Source: a virus. From it: a DNA stretch of 20,196 nt. Shown here in pieces: positions 6,665 to 14,528 of the stretch. Numbering within the stretch: the stretch's first letter is position 1; every line of letters starts with the position of its first letter. The notes beneath the pieces are model-generated. The model was not told where the DNA came from, did not search any database, and saw only the letters and a program-made list of their open reading frames with translations. The position numbers and the translations under genes were made by a program. The stretch is taken from IMG/VR virus record IMGVR_UViG_3300031344_000021, positions 1 through 20,196 of that record. One strand, 5' to 3'.

Positions 6665-8905
6665 ATGGCCGACGCTCTCACGTTCCAACTGGCGCTCATC
6701 GACAAGATGAGCGGACCTGCGTCGATTGCCGAGAAGTCGCTCCGTGCGCTCGAGGACGTCTTGAACCGTATCAAGGCGATTGAGCTTCCGTCCCTTAAGT
6801 TCGCCCCGATCAAGCTCCCGAAGATCCCGACGGAAGGGACCAAAGAGTTCCCGTTGCAGAAGGCCGCGAAGGGCCCTTCTGACTCTTTCCTCAAAGCGAA
6901 CTCGGATGCCATCGGGCACGAGAACGCCAAGCTCTCCCCGAGCCTCATTGCACCGGTTCGGCTCGCGAACGGTGAACTCGAGCGCCTGAAGCAACAGCTC
7001 AGGGACGACAAGCTCGCGGTCACGAACCTTTCTGCGTCGATGAAGCAGTTGCAGGGGGCAACGACCGTCGACATCCACGCTTTCAAGCTCCTTCAGGCGC
7101 AGCTCCAAGAGAAGAAGAACAGCCTCGCCCAGGTACAGCAGAAGCTCATCCTCTCGGGTCACGCGGCACGCTTCGGATCCGAGGGGACGAACCGGCTCAC
7201 GACGACGCTACGTGAACTCGCCGAGAAGGCCGGCGTCGTTCCCGGCACGATGGGCGGCCTCGCGCAGAAGCTCGGAGCCGTAGCGGGCCAGGCTGACACT
7301 CTCGTTGAGACCCTCGGCCCAACGACGGCCGTCATCGCCGGCCTCGGTGCTGCGGCCCTTGCTGCCGTTGCGGCCGTCATCGCTCTTGGGGGCGCCTTCC
7401 TGTACGCCGCCATCGGGGGCGGGAAGCTCGCTCTAGAGGCCGCACAGGCCCGCCGCGACACGGAAGAGATGCTCGAGGCGATGCTCGGCAGCCAGCAGGC
7501 GGCCGTCAGCACGTACGCCGACATCGAGCAGCTCACGCGCACCGTGGCCGTCAGCCAGAGCCACGCGCAGGAGCTGGCGCAACAGCTCACCGCTAGCGGC
7601 ATCTCGAACCGCACCACGCTCGAGGCGAGCCTCAAAGCCATCGCGACGGCGGACTCCGTCGTCAAAGGATCGGGCGACAAGATCCAGTCGATCATCGAGC
7701 GTGCCGAAGCAGCTGGCACGTTCAACGTCAACGCCAAGAAGCTCACAGGGACCGGCGTCCAGATCCAGGCCCTCTACGCCCAAATCGCCAAGAACACTGG
7801 CGTAGGCGTCAAGCAAGTCGAGGCACAGCTCAAGGCCGGGAAGATCAAGGCCGAGGCCGGCATCACGGCTCTCACCCAGGTCATCGACGCGAAGTTCGGT
7901 GCCGTCGCTCTGAAGCGTGCTCGAAGCTTCGACGCCTCCCTTCAGCGAATGAAGGACAACATCGGGCGGCTCTTCGAGGACGTGAAGATCGAAGGGTTCG
8001 AAGAGTCGTTGGCGAAGATCGTCGACCTCTTCGACTCGAGCACCGTCAGCGGCGCAGCGCTCAAAGAGATCGTCACGGGCACCTTCAACGGCCTCTTTGA
8101 GACGGTGAAGCAGGTCGGCCCTTACGTTTCGATCTTCTTCCGCGGCCTCATCTTGATGGCGCTGAAGGTCTACAACGCCTTCCGGCCCGTCCTTGCGCAG
8201 TTTCACCTTCTAGGCGCTGACGGAGCATCAGACCAGAAGGCGCTCATCGATCGAGTGATCGGCCTCGCCGCTGGTGTCGGCGTTCTCGCGTCGGTTGTTG
8301 CGACCCTCGTCGGATGGGTCGGCAAGCTGAATGACTATTTCCCGATCCTGAAGCTCGGCCTTGGGCTTCTGCTCGGCCCATTCATCCTCGGGCCGTACCT
8401 GATCCTGAAGTTCATCGCCTCCCTCGTGAGCCTCGGTCTCACGATCGCAGGGCTCATCCCGGGCTGGATCACCGCTGGCGAGCAGCTCGTCGACGGCCTG
8501 ATTCAGGGCGTGGAAGCGGCCGGCACTCGTGCAATCGCCGCAGTGAAGAGCCTCGGCCTAGACGCTCTGAACGCCTTCAAGAGCGTCTTCGACATCAACT
8601 CGCCGTCGCGCGTGATGATGAAGATGGGCGGGTACCTGAGCCTTGGCCTCGCTCAGGGCATCGAAGCTCAAGCGCCCGTTGCGAACGACAACATGCGGGA
8701 GCTGTTTGCGACGCCGATGCCGGTGCCGCAACCGCGTGAACGTACTGAGCCGCAAGGGAAGTCCGGCGGCATGCAGATCACGTTCTCGCCGGGAGCGATC
8801 CAAATCACGGGTGTTGAGGGTGCGGCCCAGCTCGCAGCGATCTTCCCGCAACTCTTCGCCGACGCGTTCGAGAAGATCGCTCTGAAGCAGGCATCCGGCT
8901 ACTAA
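6665..8905 (+). CDS. Tail tape measure protein
   Basis: 746 residues, the longest tail-tube-length gene, in the standard place after the chaperone. It sets tail length; at about 1.5 angstrom per residue the tail would be near 110 nm (inference). Seen: N-terminal amphipathic helices (about 1-60), a long Lys/Gln/Glu-rich helical region (about 90-160), a hydrophobic Ala/Gly stretch (about 220-250), then two further hydrophobic segments (about 530-552 and 562-600). The C-terminus has the family pattern: Gly-rich helix, FDINSPSRVMMKMGGYLSLG and a GIEAQ helix (about 636-668). The ATG is not preceded by a clear ribosome binding site. Confidence 0.9.
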   Translation: MADALTFQLALIDKMSGPASIAEKSLRALEDVLNRIKAIELPSLKFAPIKLPKIPTEGTKEFPLQKAAKGPSDSFLKANSDAIGHENAKLSPSLIAPVRLANGELERLKQQLRDDKLAVTNLSASMKQLQGATTVDIHAFKLLQAQLQEKKNSLAQVQQKLILSGHAARFGSEGTNRLTTTLRELAEKAGVVPGTMGGLAQKLGAVAGQADTLVETLGPTTAVIAGLGAAALAAVAAVIALGGAFLYAAIGGGKLALEAAQARRDTEEMLEAMLGSQQAAVSTYADIEQLTRTVAVSQSHAQELAQQLTASGISNRTTLEASLKAIATADSVVKGSGDKIQSIIERAEAAGTFNVNAKKLTGTGVQIQALYAQIAKNTGVGVKQVEAQLKAGKIKAEAGITALTQVIDAKFGAVALKRARSFDASLQRMKDNIGRLFEDVKIEGFEESLAKIVDLFDSSTVSGAALKEIVTGTFNGLFETVKQVGPYVSIFFRGLILMALKVYNAFRPVLAQFHLLGADGASDQKALIDRVIGLAAGVGVLASVVATLVGWVGKLNDYFPILKLGLGLLLGPFILGPYLILKFIASLVSLGLTIAGLIPGWITAGEQLVDGLIQGVEAAGTRAIAAVKSLGLDALNAFKSVFDINSPSRVMMKMGGYLSLGLAQGIEAQAPVANDNMRELFATPMPVPQPRERTEPQGKSGGMQITFSPGAIQITGVEGAAQLAAIFPQLFADAFEKIALKQASGY

Positions 8906-8906
8906 C

Positions 8907-9467
8907 TTGGGCGTCCTCGTAGTCGATCCGATCACCAACCCGGACGCCTACAACAAGCTCAGTGTAGGCGGCGTAGACAACCCGGGGCTCTTCCTTCTCG
9001 AGTCCGACGGCGACAGACCATACAGATGGGACGTCAAGAACGTCGCGGGCGGGCAAGGTTCGACGATCACGTACCAAGGGTGGGACCTGGCAAAGCCCAA
9101 GGGCCGCTTCGTCTTCTGGACGAGCGAGCAGATCCAAGAGTTTTACGGCTCATACCTTCCCTTGCTGGCCTACGACGCCACGAAGAAGGCACCGAAGCCG
9201 ATCGCGGTCTTCCACCCCGTGTTGTTCGCCAACGACATCATCAGCGTCGTCGTCGACAAGATCGGGCAGCTCACGCACGAGGGTCAGCAGCGGTGGTCGG
9301 TCTCGACCGACCTCATCGAGTACCGGCCGGCTCCGAAGGTGAACACCACGACGACACCGACGAGCGCTGACCCGGGCTCGAGCCCGAACAAGCCGACGGT
9401 GAACGACGCGCTCGACCAAGCCATCGCAAACGAGCTGGCAATCGCTCAGAAGCCCCTCCCCGGCTGA
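8907..9467 (+). CDS. Tail or baseplate protein between tape measure and hub
   Basis: 186 residues, not recognised by motif. A beta-rich N-terminal half (about 10-75, with FLLESDGDRPYRWDVKNVAGG and TITYQGWDLAKPKGRFVFW) leads to a helical segment (EQIQEFYGSYLPLL, about 74-87) and a strand block around HPVLFANDIISVVVDKIG (about 102-119). The C-terminal 40 residues are Thr/Pro-rich and probably unstructured. In Mu-like phages this position belongs to the tail protein (gp43/gpN) or hub adaptor, which joins the tube end to the hub. TTG start one base after the tape measure stop. The TGATG overlap ties it to the next gene. Confidence 0.5.
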   Translation: MGVLVVDPITNPDAYNKLSVGGVDNPGLFLLESDGDRPYRWDVKNVAGGQGSTITYQGWDLAKPKGRFVFWTSEQIQEFYGSYLPLLAYDATKKAPKPIAVFHPVLFANDIISVVVDKIGQLTHEGQQRWSVSTDLIEYRPAPKVNTTTTPTSADPGSSPNKPTVNDALDQAIANELAIAQKPLPG

Positions 9468-10126
9468 TGCTCGGCTCGATCAACGGCGTCGCAATCAAGA
9501 CCGCCGAAGTGACGCTGCCCTTTCGCGGCGTGTGGACGGCCGACGTCGTCACCGAGGGCGAGATCGACGCCGATGGCCCCGTGACGATCACGATCGCGGA
9601 CCTGACTCTCGTCGGAACCGTCGATCGGATGGGCGACTTCTTGGGCTCCGGCAACCTCCGCATCGTCGGCGGCGCTGGCGGCTGGATGAAGCCGGTTCCA
9701 GCCAAATACTACCAAAACAGCTTCGGGCTGAAGCTCTCGCCAATCGTCAGCGACGCGGCTCGAGAAGCCGGCGAGACCGTCAACGTCAGCTCCGACGCAG
9801 AGCGCACCGTCGGATCGTTTTACATGCGCGAGCAGGCACCGGCAGCGCGTGTGCTGGCGCAGCTCACGTCCCTTTGGTGGGTGGACTTCGCTGGCGTGAC
9901 GCAGGTTGCCGTCACTCGGAAGGCCACGCCGATCACGGCGACGTTCGACGTGCTCCCGAAGGGCACCGACCTGCATCTTGGGCGCGTCGCACTCGCTACC
10001 GACACACCTTGCGCCTTCGTGCCGGGATGCACCTTCTCGAGCCAGACGCTCTCGAAGCAAACCATCAGCACGGTGGTTCACCGGCTCGGCGCCAACAAGT
10101 TAAGGACCGAAGTTTGGACTCAGTGA
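9467..10126 (+). CDS. Reduced baseplate hub protein (gpD/gp44-like)
   Basis: 219 residues. The C-terminal part resembles hub proteins: a helix-strand block AARVLAQLTSLWWVDFAGVTQVAV (about 125-148, a wyvd-x-dG-like pattern) and the ending FVPGCTFSSQTLSKQTISTVVHRLGANKLRTEVW, which follows the pattern of the last hub domain (PGCxx...VxxVvHrl..xkLRTev). The N-terminus has a beta-rich domain with GGAGGWMKPVPAKYYQNS. It is shorter than Mu gp44 (about 380 residues), so either one tube-like domain is missing or it sits in the neighbouring gene at 8907-9467. It precedes the spike gene, as expected. Confidence 0.6.
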   Translation: MLGSINGVAIKTAEVTLPFRGVWTADVVTEGEIDADGPVTITIADLTLVGTVDRMGDFLGSGNLRIVGGAGGWMKPVPAKYYQNSFGLKLSPIVSDAAREAGETVNVSSDAERTVGSFYMREQAPAARVLAQLTSLWWVDFAGVTQVAVTRKATPITATFDVLPKGTDLHLGRVALATDTPCAFVPGCTFSSQTLSKQTISTVVHRLGANKLRTEVWTQ

Positions 10127-10344
10127 GCGACAACGATTTCCGGATGCTGCGGGCGGACGTGTCGCTCCTCATCAACTACACGAAGGCGATCACGCAGGCC
10201 CTCGGCATCGGGCATCTAGTTCGACTCGCCGAAGAAGAGCACCGTCTCGCAACGGCCGAGCTTTCAGGGCGCTCGCTCTGGCACTCGAACGGCCACGGCG
10301 ATGAACGTCCCACCGACCCCGCTCCGGGCTTCCCTGACGAATGA
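10123..10344 (+). CDS. Small protein of unknown function between hub and spike
   Basis: 73 residues from a GTG that overlaps the hub stop (GTGA at 10123-10126), ending in the ATGA overlap with the spike gene (10341-10344). Both junctions are of the coupled type used throughout this operon. The N-terminal half is helical (RADVSLLINYTKAITQALGIG, about 11-30). The rest is charged and then Pro-rich (GHGDERPTDPAPG). A longer frame open from 9532 is only a shadow over the hub gene. No family recognised. Confidence 0.65.
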   Translation: MSDNDFRMLRADVSLLINYTKAITQALGIGHLVRLAEEEHRLATAELSGRSLWHSNGHGDERPTDPAPGFPDE

Positions 10345-10913
10345 GCGACGACGATCGCCTCATCGACGCGGTTCGAGCCGTCGTGCTGAGCCTGCTGCCA
10401 AACTACACGTTCCACGGGTTCTACCGGTACGTGGTCGACAGCTTCTCCGAGAGCGACCAGACGTTCGACGGCAAGCCCGTCGACACCTCGAAGGGCCTGC
10501 CGAACATCACGAAGGTTCCGGCACGAGCGCCCGGCATCGCGACGATCAAGCTCGGCGACGGCGAGACCGTCCTCATCGGCTTCGAGGATGCGGATCCCAC
10601 GAAGCCCTTCTTGGGTCACTTCGGCTATCCGACGGGCAACTCCCTGCCAGTAGCTAGGCAAGGTGACCTCGTCTCGACGGGCGTGACGTTCGTCGAGCTA
10701 GCCGTGCTCATGACAACGGCAGCGTCGGCGTGCACGAGCCCGCAAGTTGCCCAAGTCGGTGCGGCGTTCACTGCCCTGGCCACGGCGCTCACCAACTGCG
10801 TGGCGCTCCAATACACGACCCCGCCTCCCCCACCGTACATCCCTGGCATCGGCGGCCCTGCAACTCTCACCGGAGTGACCAGCTCCGGCTCGACGCGGAA
10901 CAAGTCCCTCTAA
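10341..10913 (+). CDS. Baseplate spike/assembly protein, gpV/gp45-like
   Basis: 190 residues. An N-terminal helix (DRLIDAVRAVVLSLL, about 5-19) precedes an OB-fold-like domain with PARAPGIATIKLGDG then VLIGFEDADPTKPFLGHF (77-94), the typical signature of phage baseplate puncturing proteins (Mu gp45, P2 gpV), followed by PVARQGDLV (103-111). The C-terminal part (about 115-190) is Ala/Thr-rich with a Pro5 run, and may form the trimeric point or its support. Length is near Mu gp45. ATGA coupling with the preceding small gene. Confidence 0.72.
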   Translation: MSDDDRLIDAVRAVVLSLLPNYTFHGFYRYVVDSFSESDQTFDGKPVDTSKGLPNITKVPARAPGIATIKLGDGETVLIGFEDADPTKPFLGHFGYPTGNSLPVARQGDLVSTGVTFVELAVLMTTAASACTSPQVAQVGAAFTALATALTNCVALQYTTPPPPPYIPGIGGPATLTGVTSSGSTRNKSL

Positions 10914-11435
10914 GTGCCCGCCGTTTACCTCGGGGTGATGACCGTCGCTGGGGCCGTCGGAGGGCTGAGTTCTGCCCTCACGCTGGCCGTTGGCGGCCTC
11001 GCCGGCCCCATTGGGGAACTCCAAGTTCAGGTTGCTGCGAGCGCGTCGATCGGCGCTCAGTTCAGCGCCGGTCTCTCGGCTCCGGACGTCACCGTCGGGG
11101 CGATGCTCTCGGCTGCGGCTGAAGTCACCGGCACGATCAGCGCTCAGCTTCCGACGGCGTTCCTTCAAGGGAGCCTCGATGCGAACGGCTCTCTTGGCAT
11201 CGCTCTGAACGCCAAGATCGCAGCGCTCGAAGCAGCGGTCGACGTCGACATGGTTGCCGCCCTCACGACGGGCGGACTCTACGCGTTCACGTACGCCGGT
11301 GATGTCGCCCAGGCATGGACGTCGCTCGCTGCTGCAACACCGCCCACGCTGACGGGCAACGTTTTCGGCGTCGTGATTTTAGCTCAGACGCCAGAGGCAC
11401 AAGCCTCACTCAAGCTCGCCTTTGGCATCGCCTAA
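10914..11435 (+). CDS. Ala/Gly/Leu-rich baseplate-cluster protein of unknown function
   Basis: 173 residues, strongly enriched in Ala, Leu, Ser, Gly and Val with no Cys and little Trp. The N-terminus is hydrophobic (residues 1-35), then Ala-rich repeats of the type AASASIGAQFSAGLSAP. The final block (GVVILAQTPEAQASLKLAFG, about 151-170) resembles the end of Ala/Leu-rich proteins found next to spikes in other Mu-like phages, where they may form a helical element of the baseplate. GTG start next to the spike stop (TAAGTG); an alternative ATG lies at 10938. Hydrophobicity could also suggest a membrane-active protein, but its place among baseplate genes argues against a holin. Confidence 0.5.
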   Translation: MPAVYLGVMTVAGAVGGLSSALTLAVGGLAGPIGELQVQVAASASIGAQFSAGLSAPDVTVGAMLSAAAEVTGTISAQLPTAFLQGSLDANGSLGIALNAKIAALEAAVDVDMVAALTTGGLYAFTYAGDVAQAWTSLAAATPPTLTGNVFGVVILAQTPEAQASLKLAFGIA

Positions 11436-11817
11436 CTACGGCAGCGATCTCGCCTGCGACACTGACCTTGATCCGATGCTCCGCCTGGTTTCCGGCGCGG
11501 AGATGATGGGCCAGGTGTGCCTTCGGCGGCTCTATTGCCGGCAAGGGCGACTCCTAAGCAACCCCAACGACAACACGCTCGACGCTCGAGACTTCGTCAA
11601 CGACGGCGTCAGTGCGAAAGACCTGCCGAAGATCGGCGGTCTCTGCCAGGGCGCCCTTCTCGGTGATCCACGGATCGCGACGGCGATGGTCTTAGCGACC
11701 TTCACGCCGTCGACGAAGACGCTTGCCTTGAACATCAAAGGGACGGGGTCGCAGGGGCCGTTTGCGCTCGTTCTCGGTGTGTCCGCCGTGACCGTCGAAA
11801 TCCTGAAGCCCAACTAA
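11422..11817 (+). CDS. gp46-like baseplate wedge protein
   Basis: 131 residues. The pattern NYGSDLACDTDLDPMLRLVSGAEMMGQVCLRRL (about 5-37) followed by a strand-rich C-terminus (AMVLATFTPSTKTLALNIKGTG, about 93-114, and FALVLGVSAVTVEIL) corresponds to gp46/gp25-like baseplate proteins: an N-terminal G.DL...D strand, helical middle and C-terminal beta strands. The TTG start at 11422 lies 14 bases inside the previous gene. No upstream ATG is available. The TAATG overlap leads directly into the gpJ-like gene, as with Mu gp46-gp47. Confidence 0.62.
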   Translation: MASPNYGSDLACDTDLDPMLRLVSGAEMMGQVCLRRLYCRQGRLLSNPNDNTLDARDFVNDGVSAKDLPKIGGLCQGALLGDPRIATAMVLATFTPSTKTLALNIKGTGSQGPFALVLGVSAVTVEILKPN

Positions 11818-13010
11818 TGGCTGTACCTCCACTCTCACAGCTCGTTGCTCCGCTCACACGCGACCAAGTGCTCGCGGCGATGCTCGAGGTGGCGGCGGAC
11901 CTGTCGCTCCCGATCGAAGCCTACGAGTCGGGTTCCGTCGGCCGTGAACTCCTCACGATCATCGCCCAAGCGATAGCGGACAGCACCGTCACCGGAGCCG
12001 CCGCAATCGGCGGTGGGCTGCTCGACTACGCGGTGGGCGCCTGGCTGACGCTGCTGTGCAACCAGGTCTACGGGATCGATCGCATCCCGGCGACGTTCGC
12101 TAGCGGCCAAATCACGCTCACGAACAACAGCGGGACGACTTACAACCCAGCCGCGGGTGACCTTCGCTTCGTCGCGCTGACAGGCCAAGCGAAGGGGCAG
12201 ACGTACACGTCGACGAGCGGTGGAACGCTTACTGCGGGCGGCGGGACCCTCACGGTCAACGTCACGGCGGACCAACCCGGAGCCGCTTCGAGCGCCTCCG
12301 CTGGTGACATTGCAGCCCTCGCCACGCCCCTTCTTGGGGTCACATGTGTAAACGCCGCCCCGCTCTTCGGCGTCGATGAAGAGAGCGACGCAGCCCTCGT
12401 CGCTCGGGCCAAAGAAAGCCTGGCGCGGGTTACCCCCAACGGTCCCGCGGATGCCTACGCGTTCTACGCGAAGAGCGCCGAGCATGCGGACGAAACGCCC
12501 GTCGGTGTCACCCGCGTCAGCGTCATTCAACAGAACGGGACGAACCAGGTGTACGTCGCCAACGAGAGCGGCGCGGTCACCGGCGACACGACAAGCCCGT
12601 CTACCAACACGACGGACCTTGGGCTCGTCAACTGGGCGATCCAGCAAAACTGCGTCCCGACGGGCATCACCGCCGTCGTGCAGTCGGCGGTGGTCAACGC
12701 GGTCACGGTCCGCGGCACCGTCTACCTCACTTACAACTCGAGCGAGGATCCTACCGACGCGGCCGAGACTGTCCTCGAGCAACTCCGGACCTATTTCGCG
12801 ACGATCCCGATCGGCGGGTTCAGCATCCCGACGGCAAACAACCGCGTCTTCCGCGAGGCACTAGCCGGACAAATTTACGAGTCACTTCCCGGTCAGGTCG
12901 TCAGCGTCACGCTCGATCTCCCGGCGAACGACGTGACGCTCAACCAGAACGAGGTCGCCGTTCTCGTGAGCGTCGCCAACGATTTCACGATCGAAAGAGC
13001 GCTCGCCTGA
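11817..13010 (+). CDS. Baseplate wedge protein J-like (Mu gp47)
   Basis: 397 residues, close to Mu gp47. The N-terminus MAVPPLSQLVAPLTRDQVLAAMLE leads to a helical region (about 20-80: SGSVGRELLTIIAQAIADS, LLDYAVGAWLTLLCNQVYG), then a beta insertion (about 95-180) with GQITLTNNSGTTYNPAAGDLRF and the gpJ family signature VDEESDAALVARAKESL (about 185-201). The C-terminal strands (VRGTVYLTYN, about 298) complete it. This forms the outer wedge that changes shape at contraction. It is flanked by gp46-like and gpI-like genes. Confidence 0.87.
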   Translation: MAVPPLSQLVAPLTRDQVLAAMLEVAADLSLPIEAYESGSVGRELLTIIAQAIADSTVTGAAAIGGGLLDYAVGAWLTLLCNQVYGIDRIPATFASGQITLTNNSGTTYNPAAGDLRFVALTGQAKGQTYTSTSGGTLTAGGGTLTVNVTADQPGAASSASAGDIAALATPLLGVTCVNAAPLFGVDEESDAALVARAKESLARVTPNGPADAYAFYAKSAEHADETPVGVTRVSVIQQNGTNQVYVANESGAVTGDTTSPSTNTTDLGLVNWAIQQNCVPTGITAVVQSAVVNAVTVRGTVYLTYNSSEDPTDAAETVLEQLRTYFATIPIGGFSIPTANNRVFREALAGQIYESLPGQVVSVTLDLPANDVTLNQNEVAVLVSVANDFTIERALA

Positions 13011-13855
13011 TGGTCGACTTCTCGGACGTTAAACCCGAGTTTCAGCCGTTTCGATCGTCCGTGAAGAAGTGGGCTCCGCCGTGGCTCACCGGGAAGTGGG
13101 GCTACCGCACGCTCTACACGGGCGGCCTGATGGTCGACGCCATCGCCGAGTGGCTTCGCATCGGCATTATCCAACGAATGCCGAAGAGCTGCGGCTCCGA
13201 GGCAGTACCGCACATCGGACGCGACCGGCGCATCACCCGCGGGCGAGCGGAGACGGAAGCTCAGTACCGAGAGCGTCTCCGGCTTGCTCTCCCGACGTGG
13301 CAGCTCGCCGGCAACGCCCCGACGTTGCTCAAGCAGCTCTACGCGTACCTCACTCCGACGGCATACCGGATCCGCTACGTCACCAGCGGTTCCGACGCGA
13401 GCAACAACCACTTCGCCGACTATTGGACGATCGAGGGCAACGAAGCTCTCTCGTACACGCGCGTCAGCCCGAACAACTGGAACTGGGACAACCAGTGGAA
13501 CCAGGTTCGCTTCTGGCTCGTCATTTACGGCCCGGTGTTTACACCGTGGCGTTGGGGTCTTCCGAGTGCGGGCTCCGGCCTCGAGTACAACCAAGGCCAG
13601 AGCTGGGGCTTCCTCGAGGACGGCTCCGTCCTTCAAGACATCCTGAGTCTCGTCAACCAGTGGAAGTGCGCTGGCTCGCACGCCACGGCTGACGGTGGGC
13701 TCATCGTCACGACGAACGACACGTTCCTCGCTCCGACAAATTCACCGAGTGACCCGCACATGCCCGACGGCACGTGGGGAGACCTCGTTTCCGGGCACAG
13801 GCCCGACGGCAACAACGGAAGAGACGATCTCGCTCTCTTCTTGGGCGGCATTTGA
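13010..13855 (+). CDS. Baseplate/tail protein, gpI/gp48-like candidate
   Basis: 281 residues, rich in Trp and Tyr. The position after gpJ matches Mu gp48 or P2 gpI, which closes the wedge and anchors fibres. The N-terminus (about 1-110) has helical blocks around AIAEWLRIGIIQRMPKS and ETEAQYRERLRLALPTWQLAGNAPTLLKQLYAYL, consistent with tail protein I. The C-terminal part is beta-rich with repeated W/N patterns (NNWNWDNQWNQVRFW, about 160-175) and FTPWRWGLPSAGSGLEY, which may form a fibre-binding surface. The ending is Asp/Gly-rich. The name is inferred from position and layout. Confidence 0.5.
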   Translation: MVDFSDVKPEFQPFRSSVKKWAPPWLTGKWGYRTLYTGGLMVDAIAEWLRIGIIQRMPKSCGSEAVPHIGRDRRITRGRAETEAQYRERLRLALPTWQLAGNAPTLLKQLYAYLTPTAYRIRYVTSGSDASNNHFADYWTIEGNEALSYTRVSPNNWNWDNQWNQVRFWLVIYGPVFTPWRWGLPSAGSGLEYNQGQSWGFLEDGSVLQDILSLVNQWKCAGSHATADGGLIVTTNDTFLAPTNSPSDPHMPDGTWGDLVSGHRPDGNNGRDDLALFLGGI

Positions 13856-14526
13856 TGGCTCACACTTACACGCCTACAGCGACGTTTCATCCGACGCTCG
13901 TCCTCCCCGACGACGGCGACAAGGCTACGGCCGCGAGCGTAAACGTCACCGCGTTTCAACCCCTCGCCGACAACGACACCGTCCTCGAAGCCAACAAGCT
14001 CGACGGCGTAACGGGTCAAACATACACGCCGACGGGAGCGATCACCGTTCGTGGCGACGGCATGGACGTCGACCCTCTAGTCTCTCACGGGGTCAACGTC
14101 GGCAGCGTACTGAGCACGTTCGCGCTCTTCGGCGTTGGCACCGGCGTCACGAGCGGACGGGCGGATCTTACGGCGCTGATCAACAGCGGCGGCTTCTCGG
14201 TTTCGAGCAACCGCGTGACCGTGCCGGCGGTCGGCACCTACGAGATCCACGTCAGCGCCGTCGTCCTCAACACCGACGGCTCGAACCCGCAGATCCTCGG
14301 CATCACCCTGAATGCTGACGCCACGCTCCTCTGCAACACTTTTGCGAGCGCTGATGCCGCCGACGGTGTCGCAGGCGGCTACGCGACGATCTCGCGTTCG
14401 ACGATGTTGCTCGTCACCTCACGGTCGACTCAACGGTTGAACGTCACCTACGCGGCGAACACGGAGGGCGTGTCCGTGGACGCCTCGGGCAGGGCGGGAA
14501 CGCTCCTCATCAAGCGGGTCGCCTAA
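13855..14526 (+). CDS. Fibre-like protein with jelly-roll-type C-terminal domain
   Basis: 223 residues from the ATG in the TGATG overlap; an extension to 13774 overlies the previous gene. The N-terminus (MAHTYTPTATFHPTLVLPDDGD, Ala-rich linker, about 1-50) resembles adaptor ends of tail fibres. The C-terminus (about 105-223) alternates strands in a pattern like C1q/TNF-type jelly rolls: VTVPAVGTYEIHVSAVVL, a DGSNPQILGITLNAD strand, a GGYATISRSTMLLV strand and a final GTLLIKRVA. Such trimeric domains occur at tips of tail fibres and bind cell-surface sugars or proteins. The fold is inferred from sequence patterns only. Confidence 0.5.
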   Translation: MAHTYTPTATFHPTLVLPDDGDKATAASVNVTAFQPLADNDTVLEANKLDGVTGQTYTPTGAITVRGDGMDVDPLVSHGVNVGSVLSTFALFGVGTGVTSGRADLTALINSGGFSVSSNRVTVPAVGTYEIHVSAVVLNTDGSNPQILGITLNADATLLCNTFASADAADGVAGGYATISRSTMLLVTSRSTQRLNVTYAANTEGVSVDASGRAGTLLIKRVA

Positions 14527-14528
14527 CC

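Noticed and set aside
9532-10122. Long frame upstream of the 73-residue gene
   Set aside because: Arg/His-rich shadow of the hub gene; only the part from the GTG at 10123 looks coding.
13774-13854. In-frame upstream extension of the fibre gene
   Set aside because: Covers the end of the gpI-like gene and codes an Arg-rich stretch; the TGATG start fits the operon pattern.
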